A stretch of 64,000 nucleotides of DNA from Ignavibacteriota bacterium (GTDB taxonomy: Bacteria > Bacteroidota > Ignavibacteria > Ignavibacteriales > Melioribacteraceae), in NCBI GenBank assembly GCA_013112585.1, contig JABFGH010000002.1, positions 62,001-126,000 of the forward strand, given 5' to 3'. A program made the position numbers and the translations under genes. Below, in pieces: positions 8,815 through 18,459 of this stretch; position 1 is the first letter of the stretch, and each line of letters starts with the position of its first letter. Below the pieces are notes generated by a model, which was not told the DNA's origin, made no database searches, and was given only the letters and a program-made list of their open reading frames with translations.

Positions 8815-9225
8815 ATGCATCATGTAGAAATAAATTATTTTGCCGTTTTACTTAGCGGTGTTCTTGCAATGGTCATTGGGTCATTATGGTACGGACCTTT
8901 GTTCGGAAAGACTTGGATGAAGGAAGAGGGGTTTACGGAGGAAGATTTAACCAAAGATTTTAATTCCGCTAAAACTTATGGCTTAACATTTATTGCAGCC
9001 TTGGTTGTAGTTTATGTTTTAGCCAGAATTCTTGGGTATATTGGGGCGGAAGGAATTGTGGAGGGCTTAAGAGTTGCTTTCTTATGCTGGCTGGGATTTA
9101 TCGCTGCTACAAAAATGACAAACTATTTGTTTGAAAGAAAGACACTAAAATTGTTTTTGATAAATGCATTTTATCATTTAGTTAATTTGTTAATTGCATC
9201 AGTTATATTAAGCGTTTGGAAATAA
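8815..9225 (+). CDS. DUF1761 family membrane protein
   Basis: 136 residues with about four hydrophobic helices. The N-terminal VLAMVIGSLWYGPLFGKTWMK and the later WLGFIAATKMTNYLFERKTLKLFLINAFYHL are characteristic of DUF1761, whose function is unknown. A good ribosome binding site (CGGAGG, about 8 bases upstream) supports the ATG. Its 3' end overlaps the converging capA-like gene by 52 bases. Confidence 0.8.
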   Translation: MHHVEINYFAVLLSGVLAMVIGSLWYGPLFGKTWMKEEGFTEEDLTKDFNSAKTYGLTFIAALVVVYVLARILGYIGAEGIVEGLRVAFLCWLGFIAATKMTNYLFERKTLKLFLINAFYHLVNLLIASVILSVWK

Positions 9226-10310
9226 TCGATTGGCGGATAATAAGGCTGCCTGATTTTGGGCGGCTTTATACTTTTGTTGTAAAAACTCCCATCATCAAAA
9301 AAAATAATTTTTGAATTTTCAAAATCAGTTTCAGTAAGAAACTTAATTAAAGAAAAAGCTTCCTCACTAGAATCAGGCACCGGACCCTTAGGGCGAACCT
9401 GTCTTGCTGAAGTTATTTTTCCTCCCAAAAATTTACCTTTCGGATTTAAATTAGCCATTAAAATTGGAGCTAATCCTTTTGCACCGCTTACACTAAATCC
9501 TTTATATGTACAAAAATTACCTAAACTGTAAGCTATCAATCTATCGTTAAAAATTTCCATTGCTCTTGGTACGTGAGGACCATGACCAATAACTAAATCA
9601 GCCCCTGCTTGCACAACTGCATGAGCAAATTGAATTACATTTCCGCGCAGTTCGTTGTAGTAGATTTCCATTGAATCTGCTATATGCATTGCGTCAGTTC
9701 CCTCTGCACCGCCATGGAATGAAACAATAACAATATCACATGAGTCATTTAATTTGCTGACTTTTTTTCGTGCAGTATGCAGATCTAGAATTTGATTACA
9801 GCCGTCATTGGGTGCAAAAGCAATAAATCCGATACTAAGATTATTTTTCCGCCACTTTACTCCGCCACCTAATTTACCCGAATGCTTTATTCCTTTTTGA
9901 TCAAGGAGTTTAGCAGTTGTGTCGTACCCAATTGCTCCGAAATCGAATGCATGATTATTAGCTAAACTTAACACATCAAATCCTGCATTACTTAAATTAT
10001 TTACATAGTGTGTAGGGGTGCGGAAGATATAACATGTATTTGTATCCCGGCATTCCTTTTCGGGTTCACCGCCGTCAAGCAATGTTCCCTCTAAATTGCC
10101 GAAAGTTATGTCTGCGGATTTTAATATATCCTCAACTTCAATCATTAAATCTCTTCCGTCATTAGCAGGCAGCCGATTTCTCGGATAATCGGTACCCATC
10201 ATGATATCGCCAACTGCCGCAACGGAAATAGAAGTTGAACTTATATTCTGCGCTACAGTAAGAAGCAGTGGGATAAATAATAGTATGGCTGCGATTCTTT
10301 TCATTAGCAT
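9174..10310 (-). CDS. CapA-family metallophosphatase-like protein (poly-gamma-glutamate synthesis type)
   Basis: 378 residues with an N-terminal hydrophobic signal segment (about 3-20), suggesting export. The CapA/PGA_cap fold is shown by GDIMMG, GNLEGTL, LANNHAFDFG, VSFHGGAEG, IGHGPHVPRAME and AYSLGNF, which supply the metal ligands of the calcineurin-like core. In capsule-forming Bacillus CapA takes part in poly-gamma-glutamate assembly. There are no capBC genes here, so its real substrate is unknown. The C-terminal 17 codons overlap the end of the DUF1761 gene. Confidence 0.85.
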   Translation of the reverse strand: MLMKRIAAILLFIPLLLTVAQNISSTSISVAAVGDIMMGTDYPRNRLPANDGRDLMIEVEDILKSADITFGNLEGTLLDGGEPEKECRDTNTCYIFRTPTHYVNNLSNAGFDVLSLANNHAFDFGAIGYDTTAKLLDQKGIKHSGKLGGGVKWRKNNLSIGFIAFAPNDGCNQILDLHTARKKVSKLNDSCDIVIVSFHGGAEGTDAMHIADSMEIYYNELRGNVIQFAHAVVQAGADLVIGHGPHVPRAMEIFNDRLIAYSLGNFCTYKGFSVSGAKGLAPILMANLNPKGKFLGGKITSARQVRPKGPVPDSSEEAFSLIKFLTETDFENSKIIFFDDGSFYNKSIKPPKIRQPYYPPIDYFQTLNITDAINKLTK

Positions 10311-10312
10311 AT

Positions 10313-10344
10313 AATAAAACGGTCATCCCGCAAAAAGATGACCG
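10313..10344 (-). terminator. Terminator between the serA-like and capA-like genes
   Basis: Perfect 8-bp stem CGGTCATC / GATGACCG (10320-10327 and 10337-10344) with a 9-base loop. Read on the minus strand it is followed by TTTTATTAT. It lies downstream of the serA-like gene and would separate it from capA. Confidence 0.6.
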
Positions 10345-10376
10345 CTAATTTTTATTAAATAATTATTAATTACTGA

Positions 10377-11567
10377 TTAAACTGAAATATGAGAAACCGT
10401 AAGTACATTCGGGTTGCTTCTAATCGTTTTCAGCATTTCATTGGTTGCGGCACTTTGCAGTTTCATGGTGCAGAGGGCAACAATACCATCTTCAAAAATT
10501 ATATTTTCAATTTCTTCAATGTTTATATCACCCATTCGTAATACATCAAATACCGATGCGAGCACACCCGGTTTATCGAAGTGCTTTACTGCAAGCTGGT
10601 AAAGGTGATCCGGCATTACAGCTTTATTAACCCAATGAGCAATTATTCCGCTATTAATGTATTTCATTATTATATCAACTGTTTCTTGTGCAACGGCATC
10701 TTGTGCCTGTTTTGTAGAAGCGCCAATATGATGGGTAATGTAAACGTTTTTTTGTCCCTGAAGTTTTGAACTCACCGAACCGGTTTTACCTTCAGGTTCA
10801 TCGGCAAAAACATCTAAAGCAACTCTAAGATTTTTTTGTTCAATGGCTTTAATTAATGCATCTTCATCAATTATTTCTGCACGCGATGTATTTATCAACA
10901 ATGCACCGTCTCTCATGTAGCTGAACATTTCATCATTAAACAATCCTTTTGTTTGAGGTGTTGAAGGGAGGTGAATTGAAACAACATCGGCGATTGGAAG
11001 AATTTGATCCATCTCTGAAAAGTCTTTAATAGCAACACCTTCAATTCTTCTTATATCTTTTCCGTAAACATTCATTCCAAAAGCTAAGGCGCGTTTTGCT
11101 AATTCTTTCCCGATGTTACCAACACCAATTATAGCAAGGGTTTTACCGTATATACCATCAGCCTTAGAATATTCCGCTTTATTCCAAACACCGTTGTTAA
11201 AGTCACTTACATTATCCGGTATTCTTCTGTCGGCGGAAATAATCAATCCCATTGCAAGTTCGGCAACGGCAATAGAGTTTTTACCGGGGCAGTTAGCAAC
11301 ATAAATACCTTTTTTATTTGCCGCTGCTACGTTAATGTTATTATATCCTGCACCGGCTCTGATAATAAGATTTAGATTTTTTGCAGCTTCAATTGTAGCG
11401 GCATTTACTTTGGTGGACCTCACAACTAAAATATCTACATCTTCTACAACATCGGAAAGATCGTTTTCACCAAGTTTCTCTTGGCAGATAACTTCAATTT
11501 CAGCATCGCGTAATTTTTGAATATGCTCTTCAGGAAACTTATCGGCAATCAATACCTTAACTTTCAT
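10377..11567 (-). CDS. serA: D-3-phosphoglycerate dehydrogenase-like 2-hydroxyacid dehydrogenase with ACT domain
   Basis: 396 residues. The substrate domain opens MKVKVLIADKF and has LIIRAGAGYNNINV. The NAD-binding Rossmann motif is GVGNIG. The catalytic trio appears as NTSRAEIIDE (Arg), DVFADEPE (Glu) and THHIGASTKQAQ (His). A C-terminal domain beginning DKPGVLASVFDVL is an ACT domain, as in serine-regulated SerA. It would oxidise 3-phosphoglycerate, the first step of serine synthesis. No serB or serC is adjacent, so another 2-hydroxyacid substrate is possible, but the ACT domain favours SerA. Confidence 0.87.
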   Translation of the reverse strand: MKVKVLIADKFPEEHIQKLRDAEIEVICQEKLGENDLSDVVEDVDILVVRSTKVNAATIEAAKNLNLIIRAGAGYNNINVAAANKKGIYVANCPGKNSIAVAELAMGLIISADRRIPDNVSDFNNGVWNKAEYSKADGIYGKTLAIIGVGNIGKELAKRALAFGMNVYGKDIRRIEGVAIKDFSEMDQILPIADVVSIHLPSTPQTKGLFNDEMFSYMRDGALLINTSRAEIIDEDALIKAIEQKNLRVALDVFADEPEGKTGSVSSKLQGQKNVYITHHIGASTKQAQDAVAQETVDIIMKYINSGIIAHWVNKAVMPDHLYQLAVKHFDKPGVLASVFDVLRMGDINIEEIENIIFEDGIVALCTMKLQSAATNEMLKTIRSNPNVLTVSHISV

Positions 11568-11636
11568 AACTAACCTCTATTAGTTTTTACTTTTTAATAA
11601 AATGAATAATTTTAATTATTATTTAAAAATTGGAAT

Positions 11637-13286
11637 CTATTTTAACATTGGAATTTTTACATTTTGCTCTTTAGCATTTTTAATTGCACGCTCATAACCG
11701 GCATCTGTATGCCTGGCAATACCCATACCGGGATCATAAGTTAAAACTCTTTCTAACCTATTTTCGGCTTCCGCTGTTCCATCAGCAACTACAACCATAC
11801 CGGAGTGAATAGATTTACCAATGCCTACGCCGCCGCCGTGATGTACCGAAACCCAGCTTGCACCACCAATTGAATTAAGCATTGCATTTAAGATAGGCCA
11901 ATCGGCAATCGCATCACTGCCGTCTTTCATTGCTTCTGTTTCTCTGTATGGCGATGCTACCGAACCGCAATCCAAATGATCCCTTCCTATAACAATTGGA
12001 GCTTTTACTTTTTTATCGGCTACCAGTTTGTTAAACACTTTTCCCATTTCAGCACGTTCGCCGTAACCGAGCCAGCAAATTCTAGTTGGCAGCCCCTGAA
12101 AGTGAACTTTTTTCTGAGCCATTTTTATCCAGCGTATAAGCGCTTTGTTTCCAGGAAAGGTTTCCATAACAGCTTTATCCGTTTCATAAATATCATTAGG
12201 GTCGCCAGAAAGCGCCGCCCATCTGAATGGACCTTTTCCGTCGCAGAATAGGGGACGGATGTATGCCGGCACAAACCCCGGAAAATCAAATGCATTCTCA
12301 ACGCCATTTTCTTTTGCTTCGCCGCGGATATTATTACCGTAGTCAAAGGTAACTGCGCCTCGCTTTTGAAATTCGAGCATAGCTTTTACATGAGCAACAA
12401 TTGTTTTTTGCGAGAGTTCGATATATTTTTCCGGGTTACTTTTTCTTAATTCCAACGCTTCGGAAAATGACATTCCCATTGGCACATATCCATTTAATGT
12501 ATCATGTGCCGATGTTTGATCTGTTAAGACATCGGGAATAATATTTCTCTTCAACAATTCCGGAAGCACTTCACCTGCATTTGCTGCCAGTCCAACAGAT
12601 AAAGCTGCGTTATTTTTTTTAGCATCTAAAATTCGTTCAATAGCCTCATCTAAGTTTTCAGCTATCACATCAAGGTAGCCGGTGTCAATTCTTTTTTGAA
12701 GCCGGGTTAAGTCAACATCAATACCTAAGCAGGCGGCACCGTTCATAGTGGCAGCTAAAGGCTGTGCACCGCCCATTCCGCCAATACCGGCAGTTAGTAA
12801 AAATTTACCTTCTAAAGTTCCGTCAAAATGCTGCCTGGCACACTCGGCAAATGTTTCATATGTGCCTTGCAGTATTCCTTGTGTACCAATGTATATCCAG
12901 CTGCCTGCGGTCATTTGACCGTACATTGTTAAACCTTTTTCTTCAAGTTTTCTAAACTCATCCCAAGTAGCCCAATCCGGCACGAGCATGGAGTTTGAAA
13001 TTATAACACGGGGAGCATCAGTATGAGTTTTAAACACTGCAACCGGTTTACCCGATTGTACAACAAGTGTTTCATCGTTCTCCAAATTTTTTAATTGTTC
13101 AACAATTGCATCAAATGATTCCCAATTTCTTGCAGCCTTACCCGAACCTCCGTACACTATTAACTCATCGGGATTCTCTGCTACTTCTTCATCAAGATTA
13201 TTCATTAACATCCGAAGGGCAGCTTCTTGAATCCAGCCTTTTGTATTAAGGGTTGTTCCGGTTGGCGCCTTTATTTTTCTACTCAT
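11637..13286 (-). CDS. hutU: Urocanate hydratase
   Basis: 549 residues, full length. The active-site signature [14 protein letters not shown] has its cysteine at residue 404, matching the catalytic Cys of characterised urocanases. NAD-binding and substrate regions are visible as [30 protein letters not shown] and [20 protein letters not shown]. It converts urocanate to imidazolone propionate in histidine breakdown. hutH, hutI and hutG are not present here. The 112-residue unknown gene ends 2 bases upstream, so the two are probably co-transcribed. Confidence 0.97.
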   Translation of the reverse strand: MSRKIKAPTGTTLNTKGWIQEAALRMLMNNLDEEVAENPDELIVYGGSGKAARNWESFDAIVEQLKNLENDETLVVQSGKPVAVFKTHTDAPRVIISNSMLVPDWATWDEFRKLEEKGLTMYGQMTAGSWIYIGTQGILQGTYETFAECARQHFDGTLEGKFLLTAGIGGMGGAQPLAATMNGAACLGIDVDLTRLQKRIDTGYLDVIAENLDEAIERILDAKKNNAALSVGLAANAGEVLPELLKRNIIPDVLTDQTSAHDTLNGYVPMGMSFSEALELRKSNPEKYIELSQKTIVAHVKAMLEFQKRGAVTFDYGNNIRGEAKENGVENAFDFPGFVPAYIRPLFCDGKGPFRWAALSGDPNDIYETDKAVMETFPGNKALIRWIKMAQKKVHFQGLPTRICWLGYGERAEMGKVFNKLVADKKVKAPIVIGRDHLDCGSVASPYRETEAMKDGSDAIADWPILNAMLNSIGGASWVSVHHGGGVGIGKSIHSGMVVVADGTAEAENRLERVLTYDPGMGIARHTDAGYERAIKNAKEQNVKIPMLK

Positions 13287-13288
13287 AA

Positions 13289-13627
13289 TTAATCACTAAA
13301 GTGGTTTGAAATAATGTTATCGTATTGTTTGTACATTGATTTGAATAACCATCTAACAAAAATATTACTCTTTTTAACTTTCTGTTCTAAGTTATCCCTG
13401 TTGTTTTTTAACTGTAAAACTAATCTTGTTTTTTCATCTTTAGTAAGTTTAACTGTTTCAGAATCGCCTTCCAGCTTTTCTCTAATTGAACTAAATGCTG
13501 AAACATCCCGCCTAAAATTATCATCACCTTCCATTTGGGTGATTGCTTGTTTGCAAAAATTAGAAATTAGTTTTTTTTCATTTTTGTCAAATTCAAAATT
13601 ATAATTAGCAAAAAGTTTTTTCTTCAT
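13289..13627 (-). CDS. Hypothetical protein, charged helical, upstream of hutU
   Basis: 112 residues, not recognised. It is rich in Lys, Asp, Glu and Asn, without signal peptide or clear membrane segment, and predicted mostly helical ([35 protein letters not shown]). It ends 2 bases before hutU and begins 31 bases after add, so it sits inside an add-unknown-hutU transcription unit. A cytosolic helical role is all that can be inferred. Confidence 0.7.
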   Translation of the reverse strand: MKKKLFANYNFEFDKNEKKLISNFCKQAITQMEGDDNFRRDVSAFSSIREKLEGDSETVKLTKDEKTRLVLQLKNNRDNLEQKVKKSNIFVRWLFKSMYKQYDNIISNHFSD

Positions 13628-13658
13628 TAATCGTATCCTTAAAAATTATTCAGTATTA

Positions 13659-14747
13659 CTATGCTTTTAACGAAATTAATTTTTCTCTCATTTTTTGATA
13701 CCCCGGTTTTAGAATATTGTAAATGTAATGCAGTCTTTCTTGATGGGGGAGGAAAGATGATTTCATTGCGTTGATATTCAGTTTTTCAATATCATCAAGA
13801 TTGATATCAAATAATTCGGTAGCTGTTAAATATTCTTTTGTTAAAGTTGTATCGCTCATCAGCCTGTCATCGGTGTTAAGAAATACTCTAAACTTCTGTT
13901 TATACAATTTTATAAAAGGATGGTTTTCCAGTTTATCGACCGCACCGGTATGAACATTACTGAGTAAGCAAAGTTCAAGCGGAAGTCTTTTATCTAAAAT
14001 AAATTGTGCGAGATCACCGAGTGCAACTATATTATCATCTTTATCTATTACTATATCTTCAATAAGTCTTGTTGCATGACCAATTCTGTGAGCGCCGCAA
14101 TATTGCAGTGCCTGCCAAATAGATTCTTTACCGAATGCCTCGCCTGCGTGAATTGTAATATTAAAATTTTCGCGTTTAATAAATTGAAATGCATCCAAAT
14201 GCTTTTTAGGCGGGTATCCGCCTTCTTCTCCGGCTAAATCAAAACCTACAACTCCTTGAGTACGGTAGTTAACTGCAAGCTCTGCAATTTCCAAAGTATT
14301 TTTCATGTTACGCATACCGCACAAAATTAAACCGTAGCCAACACCAAAATCTTTCTTCCCTTTTTCAAGCCCGGTTAGTACAGCTTCAATTATTTCATCA
14401 TGATGCAATCCTTTTTCAGAATGGAACACAGGAGCAAATCGTGTTTCAATAAAGCATACACCATCTTTATGCATATCTTCCATCATTTCGTATGCAATAC
14501 GTTCTAATGATTCCTTTGTCTGCATCAGCGCAATTGTATGCTCAAAGCCCTGCAGGTATTCCACTAAGTTTCCCTTATTTGCGCCTCGGTGAAACCATTC
14601 CGCCAATTCGCCGGCATCTGTGGTCGGCAAGTTTTTGTAATTAAAATCCTTCGCCAAATCAATTATAGTTTCTGCCCTTAATCCTCCGTCGAGATGATCA
14701 TGCAGCATCACCTTTGGAACGCTTAAAATTATTTCTTCAGTTGTCAA
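13659..14747 (-). CDS. add: Adenosine deaminase
   Basis: 362 residues. Zinc and catalytic motifs of the family are in order: LHDHLDGG near residue 15 (the HxH metal pair), ITIHAGEAFG, RIGHATRL (catalytic His) and FLNTDDRLMS (Asp pair). It deaminates adenosine to inosine in purine salvage; adenine or other purine substrates occur in close homologues and cannot be excluded. It is the first gene of a minus-strand unit that continues to hutU, and is divergent from the TPR lipoprotein gene. Confidence 0.93.
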   Translation of the reverse strand: MTTEEIILSVPKVMLHDHLDGGLRAETIIDLAKDFNYKNLPTTDAGELAEWFHRGANKGNLVEYLQGFEHTIALMQTKESLERIAYEMMEDMHKDGVCFIETRFAPVFHSEKGLHHDEIIEAVLTGLEKGKKDFGVGYGLILCGMRNMKNTLEIAELAVNYRTQGVVGFDLAGEEGGYPPKKHLDAFQFIKRENFNITIHAGEAFGKESIWQALQYCGAHRIGHATRLIEDIVIDKDDNIVALGDLAQFILDKRLPLELCLLSNVHTGAVDKLENHPFIKLYKQKFRVFLNTDDRLMSDTTLTKEYLTATELFDINLDDIEKLNINAMKSSFLPHQERLHYIYNILKPGYQKMREKLISLKA

Positions 14748-14930
14748 ATAAACCTCAATTTTTACTTCAAAAATATTCTTTTAGGTTCCTAAAAGCAATA
14801 AATATATAATTATGTTGTTATCGGCTAAAACGCCTAATTTTATTGGCTAAAATATTCTTGACTATACTGTCTTAAAATGGTAATTTTTCTAATATTATTA
14901 TCATAATTTATTTAAAAAGGTGGAGACAAA

Positions 14931-16097
14931 ATGCGTCGTTTTATTATAACATTATTCATAATTGGAATTACATTCAGCCTTACAGCTTTTCAATGTTCTT
15001 CTACAGAATTAACCAGTGCAAAGCTTTATATACAGCAAGAAAATATGGAAAAAGCTAAAGAAGCTTTGATTAAGGAAGTTCAGGCAAATCCGAAAAGTGA
15101 TGAAGGTTATTACTTGTTAGGTTTTGTTTATGGCAAAGAGGGTGAAATTGAGAACATGATTGAAAACTTTGATAAATCACTTGCTATAAGTGATAAGTGG
15201 AAACAAGATATTGTAATTGCCAAAAAAAGTTACTGGGCTGATAGTTTTAATAAAGGTGTAGGGTATTTTAACAAAGCCTCAAAAGCGGGTACTGAAGACA
15301 GTACGAACATGTATTATGATAAAGCAGTTGAATCTTTTGAACAGGGTGTAATGTTAGAACCTGATTCTGTATCAACCTACAAAAATTTAGCGTTTGCTTT
15401 AATTAACTTACAGAAACAAGAAGAAGCAATTGAGCCGTTAGAAAAGATAATTAAGTTAGACCCATCACCAGATACCTACACAATGTTAGGCGATATATAT
15501 GTGAATCAAGGTGAAAAATTAATGAACACATATAAAGTAACCAAAATGGCGGATGATAGTGTTAAAGCAGCTGCTAAATACGAAAGTGCAATTGCCTTAT
15601 TGGAAAAAGGAAGAAAAGAATTCCCCGATAATTCTCAAGTATTATTACTTCTTTCAAATGCATACATCAAAGCGGATAAAATGGATGTAGCGATGGATGC
15701 TTTCAAAGAAGGTGTTGAACAAGAGCCTACAAACCAGTATTATAAGTACAACTATGGGGTACTGTTATTACAGGCTAAAGATTATGAAGGAGCAGTTAAT
15801 CAGTTTAAAGGTGCTCTGGATATAGACCCTGCTTACACAAACGCTATTTATAACTTAGCTGTAACCTATGTGAGATGGGGAACAACAATCCGCGAAGAGG
15901 AAGAAGCAAAAGGTGAAGATATAACCGATGCATATAAAGAAAAATTTGAATTAGCACTTCCTAATTTAGAAGCATATTTGGTAAGCAATCCTGAAGATGC
16001 ATCTGTATGGGAATTATTAGGTAAAGTTTACGGTAACTTAGGCAACAACGAAAAATCAATGGAAGCTTTTGAAAAAGCTGATCAATTAAGACCATAA
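14931..16097 (+). CDS. TPR-repeat lipoprotein (putative)
   Basis: 388 residues. The N-terminus is a hydrophobic signal ending in Cys22 (SLTAFQCSS), so a lipoprotein is likely, although Gln before the Cys is unusual for a lipobox. The rest is a string of tetratricopeptide repeats, for example AKEALIKEVQANPKSDEGYYLLGFVYGK at residues 41 onward, ESFEQGVMLEPDSVSTYKNLAFALIN and AVNQFKGALDIDPAYTNAIYNLAVTY. TPRs bind protein partners; none is identified. AGGTGG lies before the ATG. It is single, divergent from add, and ends at a terminator. Confidence 0.85.
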   Translation: MRRFIITLFIIGITFSLTAFQCSSTELTSAKLYIQQENMEKAKEALIKEVQANPKSDEGYYLLGFVYGKEGEIENMIENFDKSLAISDKWKQDIVIAKKSYWADSFNKGVGYFNKASKAGTEDSTNMYYDKAVESFEQGVMLEPDSVSTYKNLAFALINLQKQEEAIEPLEKIIKLDPSPDTYTMLGDIYVNQGEKLMNTYKVTKMADDSVKAAAKYESAIALLEKGRKEFPDNSQVLLLLSNAYIKADKMDVAMDAFKEGVEQEPTNQYYKYNYGVLLLQAKDYEGAVNQFKGALDIDPAYTNAIYNLAVTYVRWGTTIREEEEAKGEDITDAYKEKFELALPNLEAYLVSNPEDASVWELLGKVYGNLGNNEKSMEAFEKADQLRP

Positions 16098-16120
16098 AGT
16101 TATTTTAATTTTGTTAATTG

Positions 16121-16162
16121 CCCACAGTTTATTTATAGAATAAATTGTGGGTTTTTTTTTAA
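16121..16162 (+). terminator. Rho-independent terminator after the TPR gene
   Basis: A 13-bp stem CCCACAGTTTATT / AATAAATTGTGGG with one G-U pair and a short loop is followed by a long T run. The DUF3467 gene starts 12 bases later and so has its own expression or read-through. Confidence 0.88.
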
Positions 16163-16173
16163 GAAGGTGAAAA

Positions 16174-16497
16174 ATGAATCAAAAAAAAGATCCTAAATCG
16201 CAGCAAATTAATATTGAACTTGGCGAAAAAGAAGCCGAAGGTATTTACTCTAACTTAGCAATTATTACTCATTCACCTGCAGAGTTCATAATCGATTTTA
16301 CGAGAGTTGTACCCGGAGTGCCAAAAGCAAAAGTACAATCACGAATAATTACAACTCCTCAGCACGCTAAAATGCTTTTAAAAGCATTAACCGATAATAT
16401 CGAAAAATATGAATCGAGATTTGGCGCAATAAAAACATTAGAACAGCCGCAGCAGCAGTTTGGTTTTGTTCAAAATAAGGATGAAAAAATAAATTAA
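16174..16497 (+). CDS. DUF3467 family protein
   Basis: 107 residues, cytosolic. The pattern EAEGIYSNLAIITHSPAEFIIDF and FTRVVPGVPKAKVQSRIITTPQHAKMLLKALTDNI is typical of DUF3467, a widespread family without known function. AGAAGGTG gives a good ribosome binding site. It follows directly on a terminator, and is separated from the next gene by 154 bases containing two short inverted repeats (16555-16580 and 16586-16617). Confidence 0.85.
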   Translation: MNQKKDPKSQQINIELGEKEAEGIYSNLAIITHSPAEFIIDFTRVVPGVPKAKVQSRIITTPQHAKMLLKALTDNIEKYESRFGAIKTLEQPQQQFGFVQNKDEKIN

Positions 16498-16651
16498 TTG
16501 GATGCAGAGGGCATAATTTTTGCACATTTGTTATGAATTAAATTTTAATCTTTGAAAATGTTAAAAAAAACAACATTTTAGAGTATTCGGAATGCAGATT
16601 TTGTAAATTTTTCCGAAAAACTTTAGTTTTATGTTGAAGGAGGATTATCAG

Positions 16652-17707
16652 ATGAAGAAATTACTCTTCATATTAGTTGCCGTAATGTTTTTAGCTATTT
16701 CGCCGAACAAAACAAATGGGCAGGTTTCGGTTGATCTTCAAGTATTTGAACCGCTGCCTGAAATCAATTTTGCGGCGTTTTTGCTGGTAAACAATTTGGC
16801 TGGCGCTCCCAGAATTTTTTCCGTTAGAATGGAACCTAAAGGTGTGCCTGTAAAACTTGAGGGTGTTATTAAATGGAAAAAAAATCAGCAGAGTAATTTT
16901 GAAAGACTTTACACATTTTTAACGCAAGAATTTCAATCCAGAAATCTTTCAAATACCGAAATTGGCAACAGTGATATTTTAATTGAAAGCGATGAAATGA
17001 ATTCCGTATTGCGGGATGAGGCTTTAAACAAAGGTAAACCAACAGGAACATACCTGCTGGAAGTTCGTGCAATAGGAGAGGGCGGAACAGTTTTAGGAGA
17101 TGATTCGCATGAATTATTATTTCTAAATCCAACTCAGTCGCTTACAATAAGAATTCCGAGAACCGGAAGTTCACAAAATGTAGGCAGCGTATTAACAGAG
17201 TGGGACCAAGTACTTGGAGTTTCAGGCTATAGTGTTAAGGCAAATGTTAGAACCTCAGGTTCACAAAGTTTAGAAGAAGCCTTAGAATCCGGCAACCCGA
17301 TTATTAATAACCGCGATGTAGGGTTAAAGACTGTAGTAAACCTAAGGGAATTGCTCGATAGAGAATGGCTGCCGGGGCAGGAAATTGTTTTGCAAGTTAC
17401 AGCCATAGTTGAAGGTCCAAGCGGAGGTAATGAACTTTTCAGCAATATTGTAAATTTTTATTTAGAAGATTCTGAATCTCCTTTTACCGCAAAATTGAAT
17501 AACAATATCAGAAGTATTTTAGAATCATTACCTAAAGAATTATTAGAAGACACAGAACTTTTAGAAAGACTTGCCGAAGGCGATGTTGAAATTATTGAAA
17601 TTATTAGAGAAGACGGTACAAAATTAACCCGGCTGGAAATAGATGAATTAGTTAGTTATTTACGCGACAATCCTGAAGTAATTGTTTCATTCACAGAAAA
17701 TAACTAA
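16652..17707 (+). CDS. Hypothetical secreted beta-rich protein
   Basis: 351 residues from ATG 16652. I prefer this over the in-frame ATG at 16631 because AAGGAGG (16637-16643) sits 8 bases before it and a clean signal peptide follows (MKKLLFILVAVMFLAISP, cleavage near NGQ-VS). The mature part looks like tandem beta-sandwich domains (TGTYLLEVRAIGEGG, EIVLQVTAIVEGPSGG), then a short acidic helical tail. The family is not recognised. It leads a run of four plus-strand genes (FecR-domain, large barrel, CHASE2-cyclase) with gaps of 23-30 bases and is probably secreted to the periplasm or cell surface. Confidence 0.75.
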   Translation: MKKLLFILVAVMFLAISPNKTNGQVSVDLQVFEPLPEINFAAFLLVNNLAGAPRIFSVRMEPKGVPVKLEGVIKWKKNQQSNFERLYTFLTQEFQSRNLSNTEIGNSDILIESDEMNSVLRDEALNKGKPTGTYLLEVRAIGEGGTVLGDDSHELLFLNPTQSLTIRIPRTGSSQNVGSVLTEWDQVLGVSGYSVKANVRTSGSQSLEEALESGNPIINNRDVGLKTVVNLRELLDREWLPGQEIVLQVTAIVEGPSGGNELFSNIVNFYLEDSESPFTAKLNNNIRSILESLPKELLEDTELLERLAEGDVEIIEIIREDGTKLTRLEIDELVSYLRDNPEVIVSFTENN

Positions 17708-17730
17708 TGTCATTTAATTGAGGTACTGAA

Positions 17731-18429
17731 ATGAAAAATTATATTAAATATTTAAAGTTGGTTTTAGGCATAATTGTATTAATAACTTTTGAAGCATTCG
17801 CAGCGCCTAATAATTCACCGGCTGTTACAGTTGGATTTATTATGAAAGCTGTTCAAACAGTAGATTACCGCGAGTTCAACAATACCGATTGGGAAGATGC
17901 AAAAATAGGAACAACGTTAAAAAGCGGCGATGAAGTTAAAACAGGATTGAGATCTTTAGCCATAATAAAATTTAAAGATAACTCCCTTTTACGTGTTAGA
18001 GAAAAATCACTCGTAACAATTTTTGGTGATCAGCAGAGAAAAAAAGTTGACAAGAACACTGAAATTAAAAGCGGAACTTTAGGTTTTGATGTAACTAAAC
18101 AATCGGGCGAAGAGTTTAAGTTTACTACTCCGACCATGGTTGCGTCAATAAAAGGCACCAGCGGATATTTTAAAGTAATTGATAGTAAAACTTTCTTATT
18201 TTTGGAAAGCGGAATTATAGAAATAGAATCGACAGTTGGTGTTAAAGAGAAAGTAACTTTAACTGCCGGAAATACCGCCACTGTTGGCATGGATGGAATT
18301 GTATTAGTATCGAAAGCGTCCGCCGATGATTACTCGGAAAGTGAAGCTGTTAAAAGCACAAAAACTACAAGAGTATTGATTAGAACTTCATCCGACGAAG
18401 AGTATATTTTGGAATATTTAGAAAAATAG
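17731..18429 (+). CDS. FecR-domain secreted protein
   Basis: 232 residues with an N-terminal signal peptide (about 1-25, ending EAFA-AP). The FecR fold is recognisable in GTTLKSGDEVKTGLRSLAIIKFKDNSLLRVREKS, followed by KSGTLGFDV and FTTPTMVASIKGTSGYFKV. Unlike sigma-regulating FecR it has no cytoplasmic N-terminal helix or transmembrane anchor, so it is a free periplasmic or surface form. Such FecR-domain proteins are often encoded beside CHASE2 cyclases, as here. Confidence 0.85.
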   Translation: MKNYIKYLKLVLGIIVLITFEAFAAPNNSPAVTVGFIMKAVQTVDYREFNNTDWEDAKIGTTLKSGDEVKTGLRSLAIIKFKDNSLLRVREKSLVTIFGDQQRKKVDKNTEIKSGTLGFDVTKQSGEEFKFTTPTMVASIKGTSGYFKVIDSKTFLFLESGIIEIESTVGVKEKVTLTAGNTATVGMDGIVLVSKASADDYSESEAVKSTKTTRVLIRTSSDEEYILEYLEK

Positions 18430-18459
18430 CCGGGAATTGCAGGAGTAAATTTTTTTATA

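Noticed and set aside
9174-9225. Overlap of the DUF1761 and capA-like 3' ends as a sign of frame error
   Set aside because: Both C-termini read naturally to their stops; a 52-base convergent overlap is acceptable.
11976-12251. 91-codon plus-strand frame inside hutU
   Set aside because: It is antisense to a well-conserved enzyme gene, with no signals of its own.
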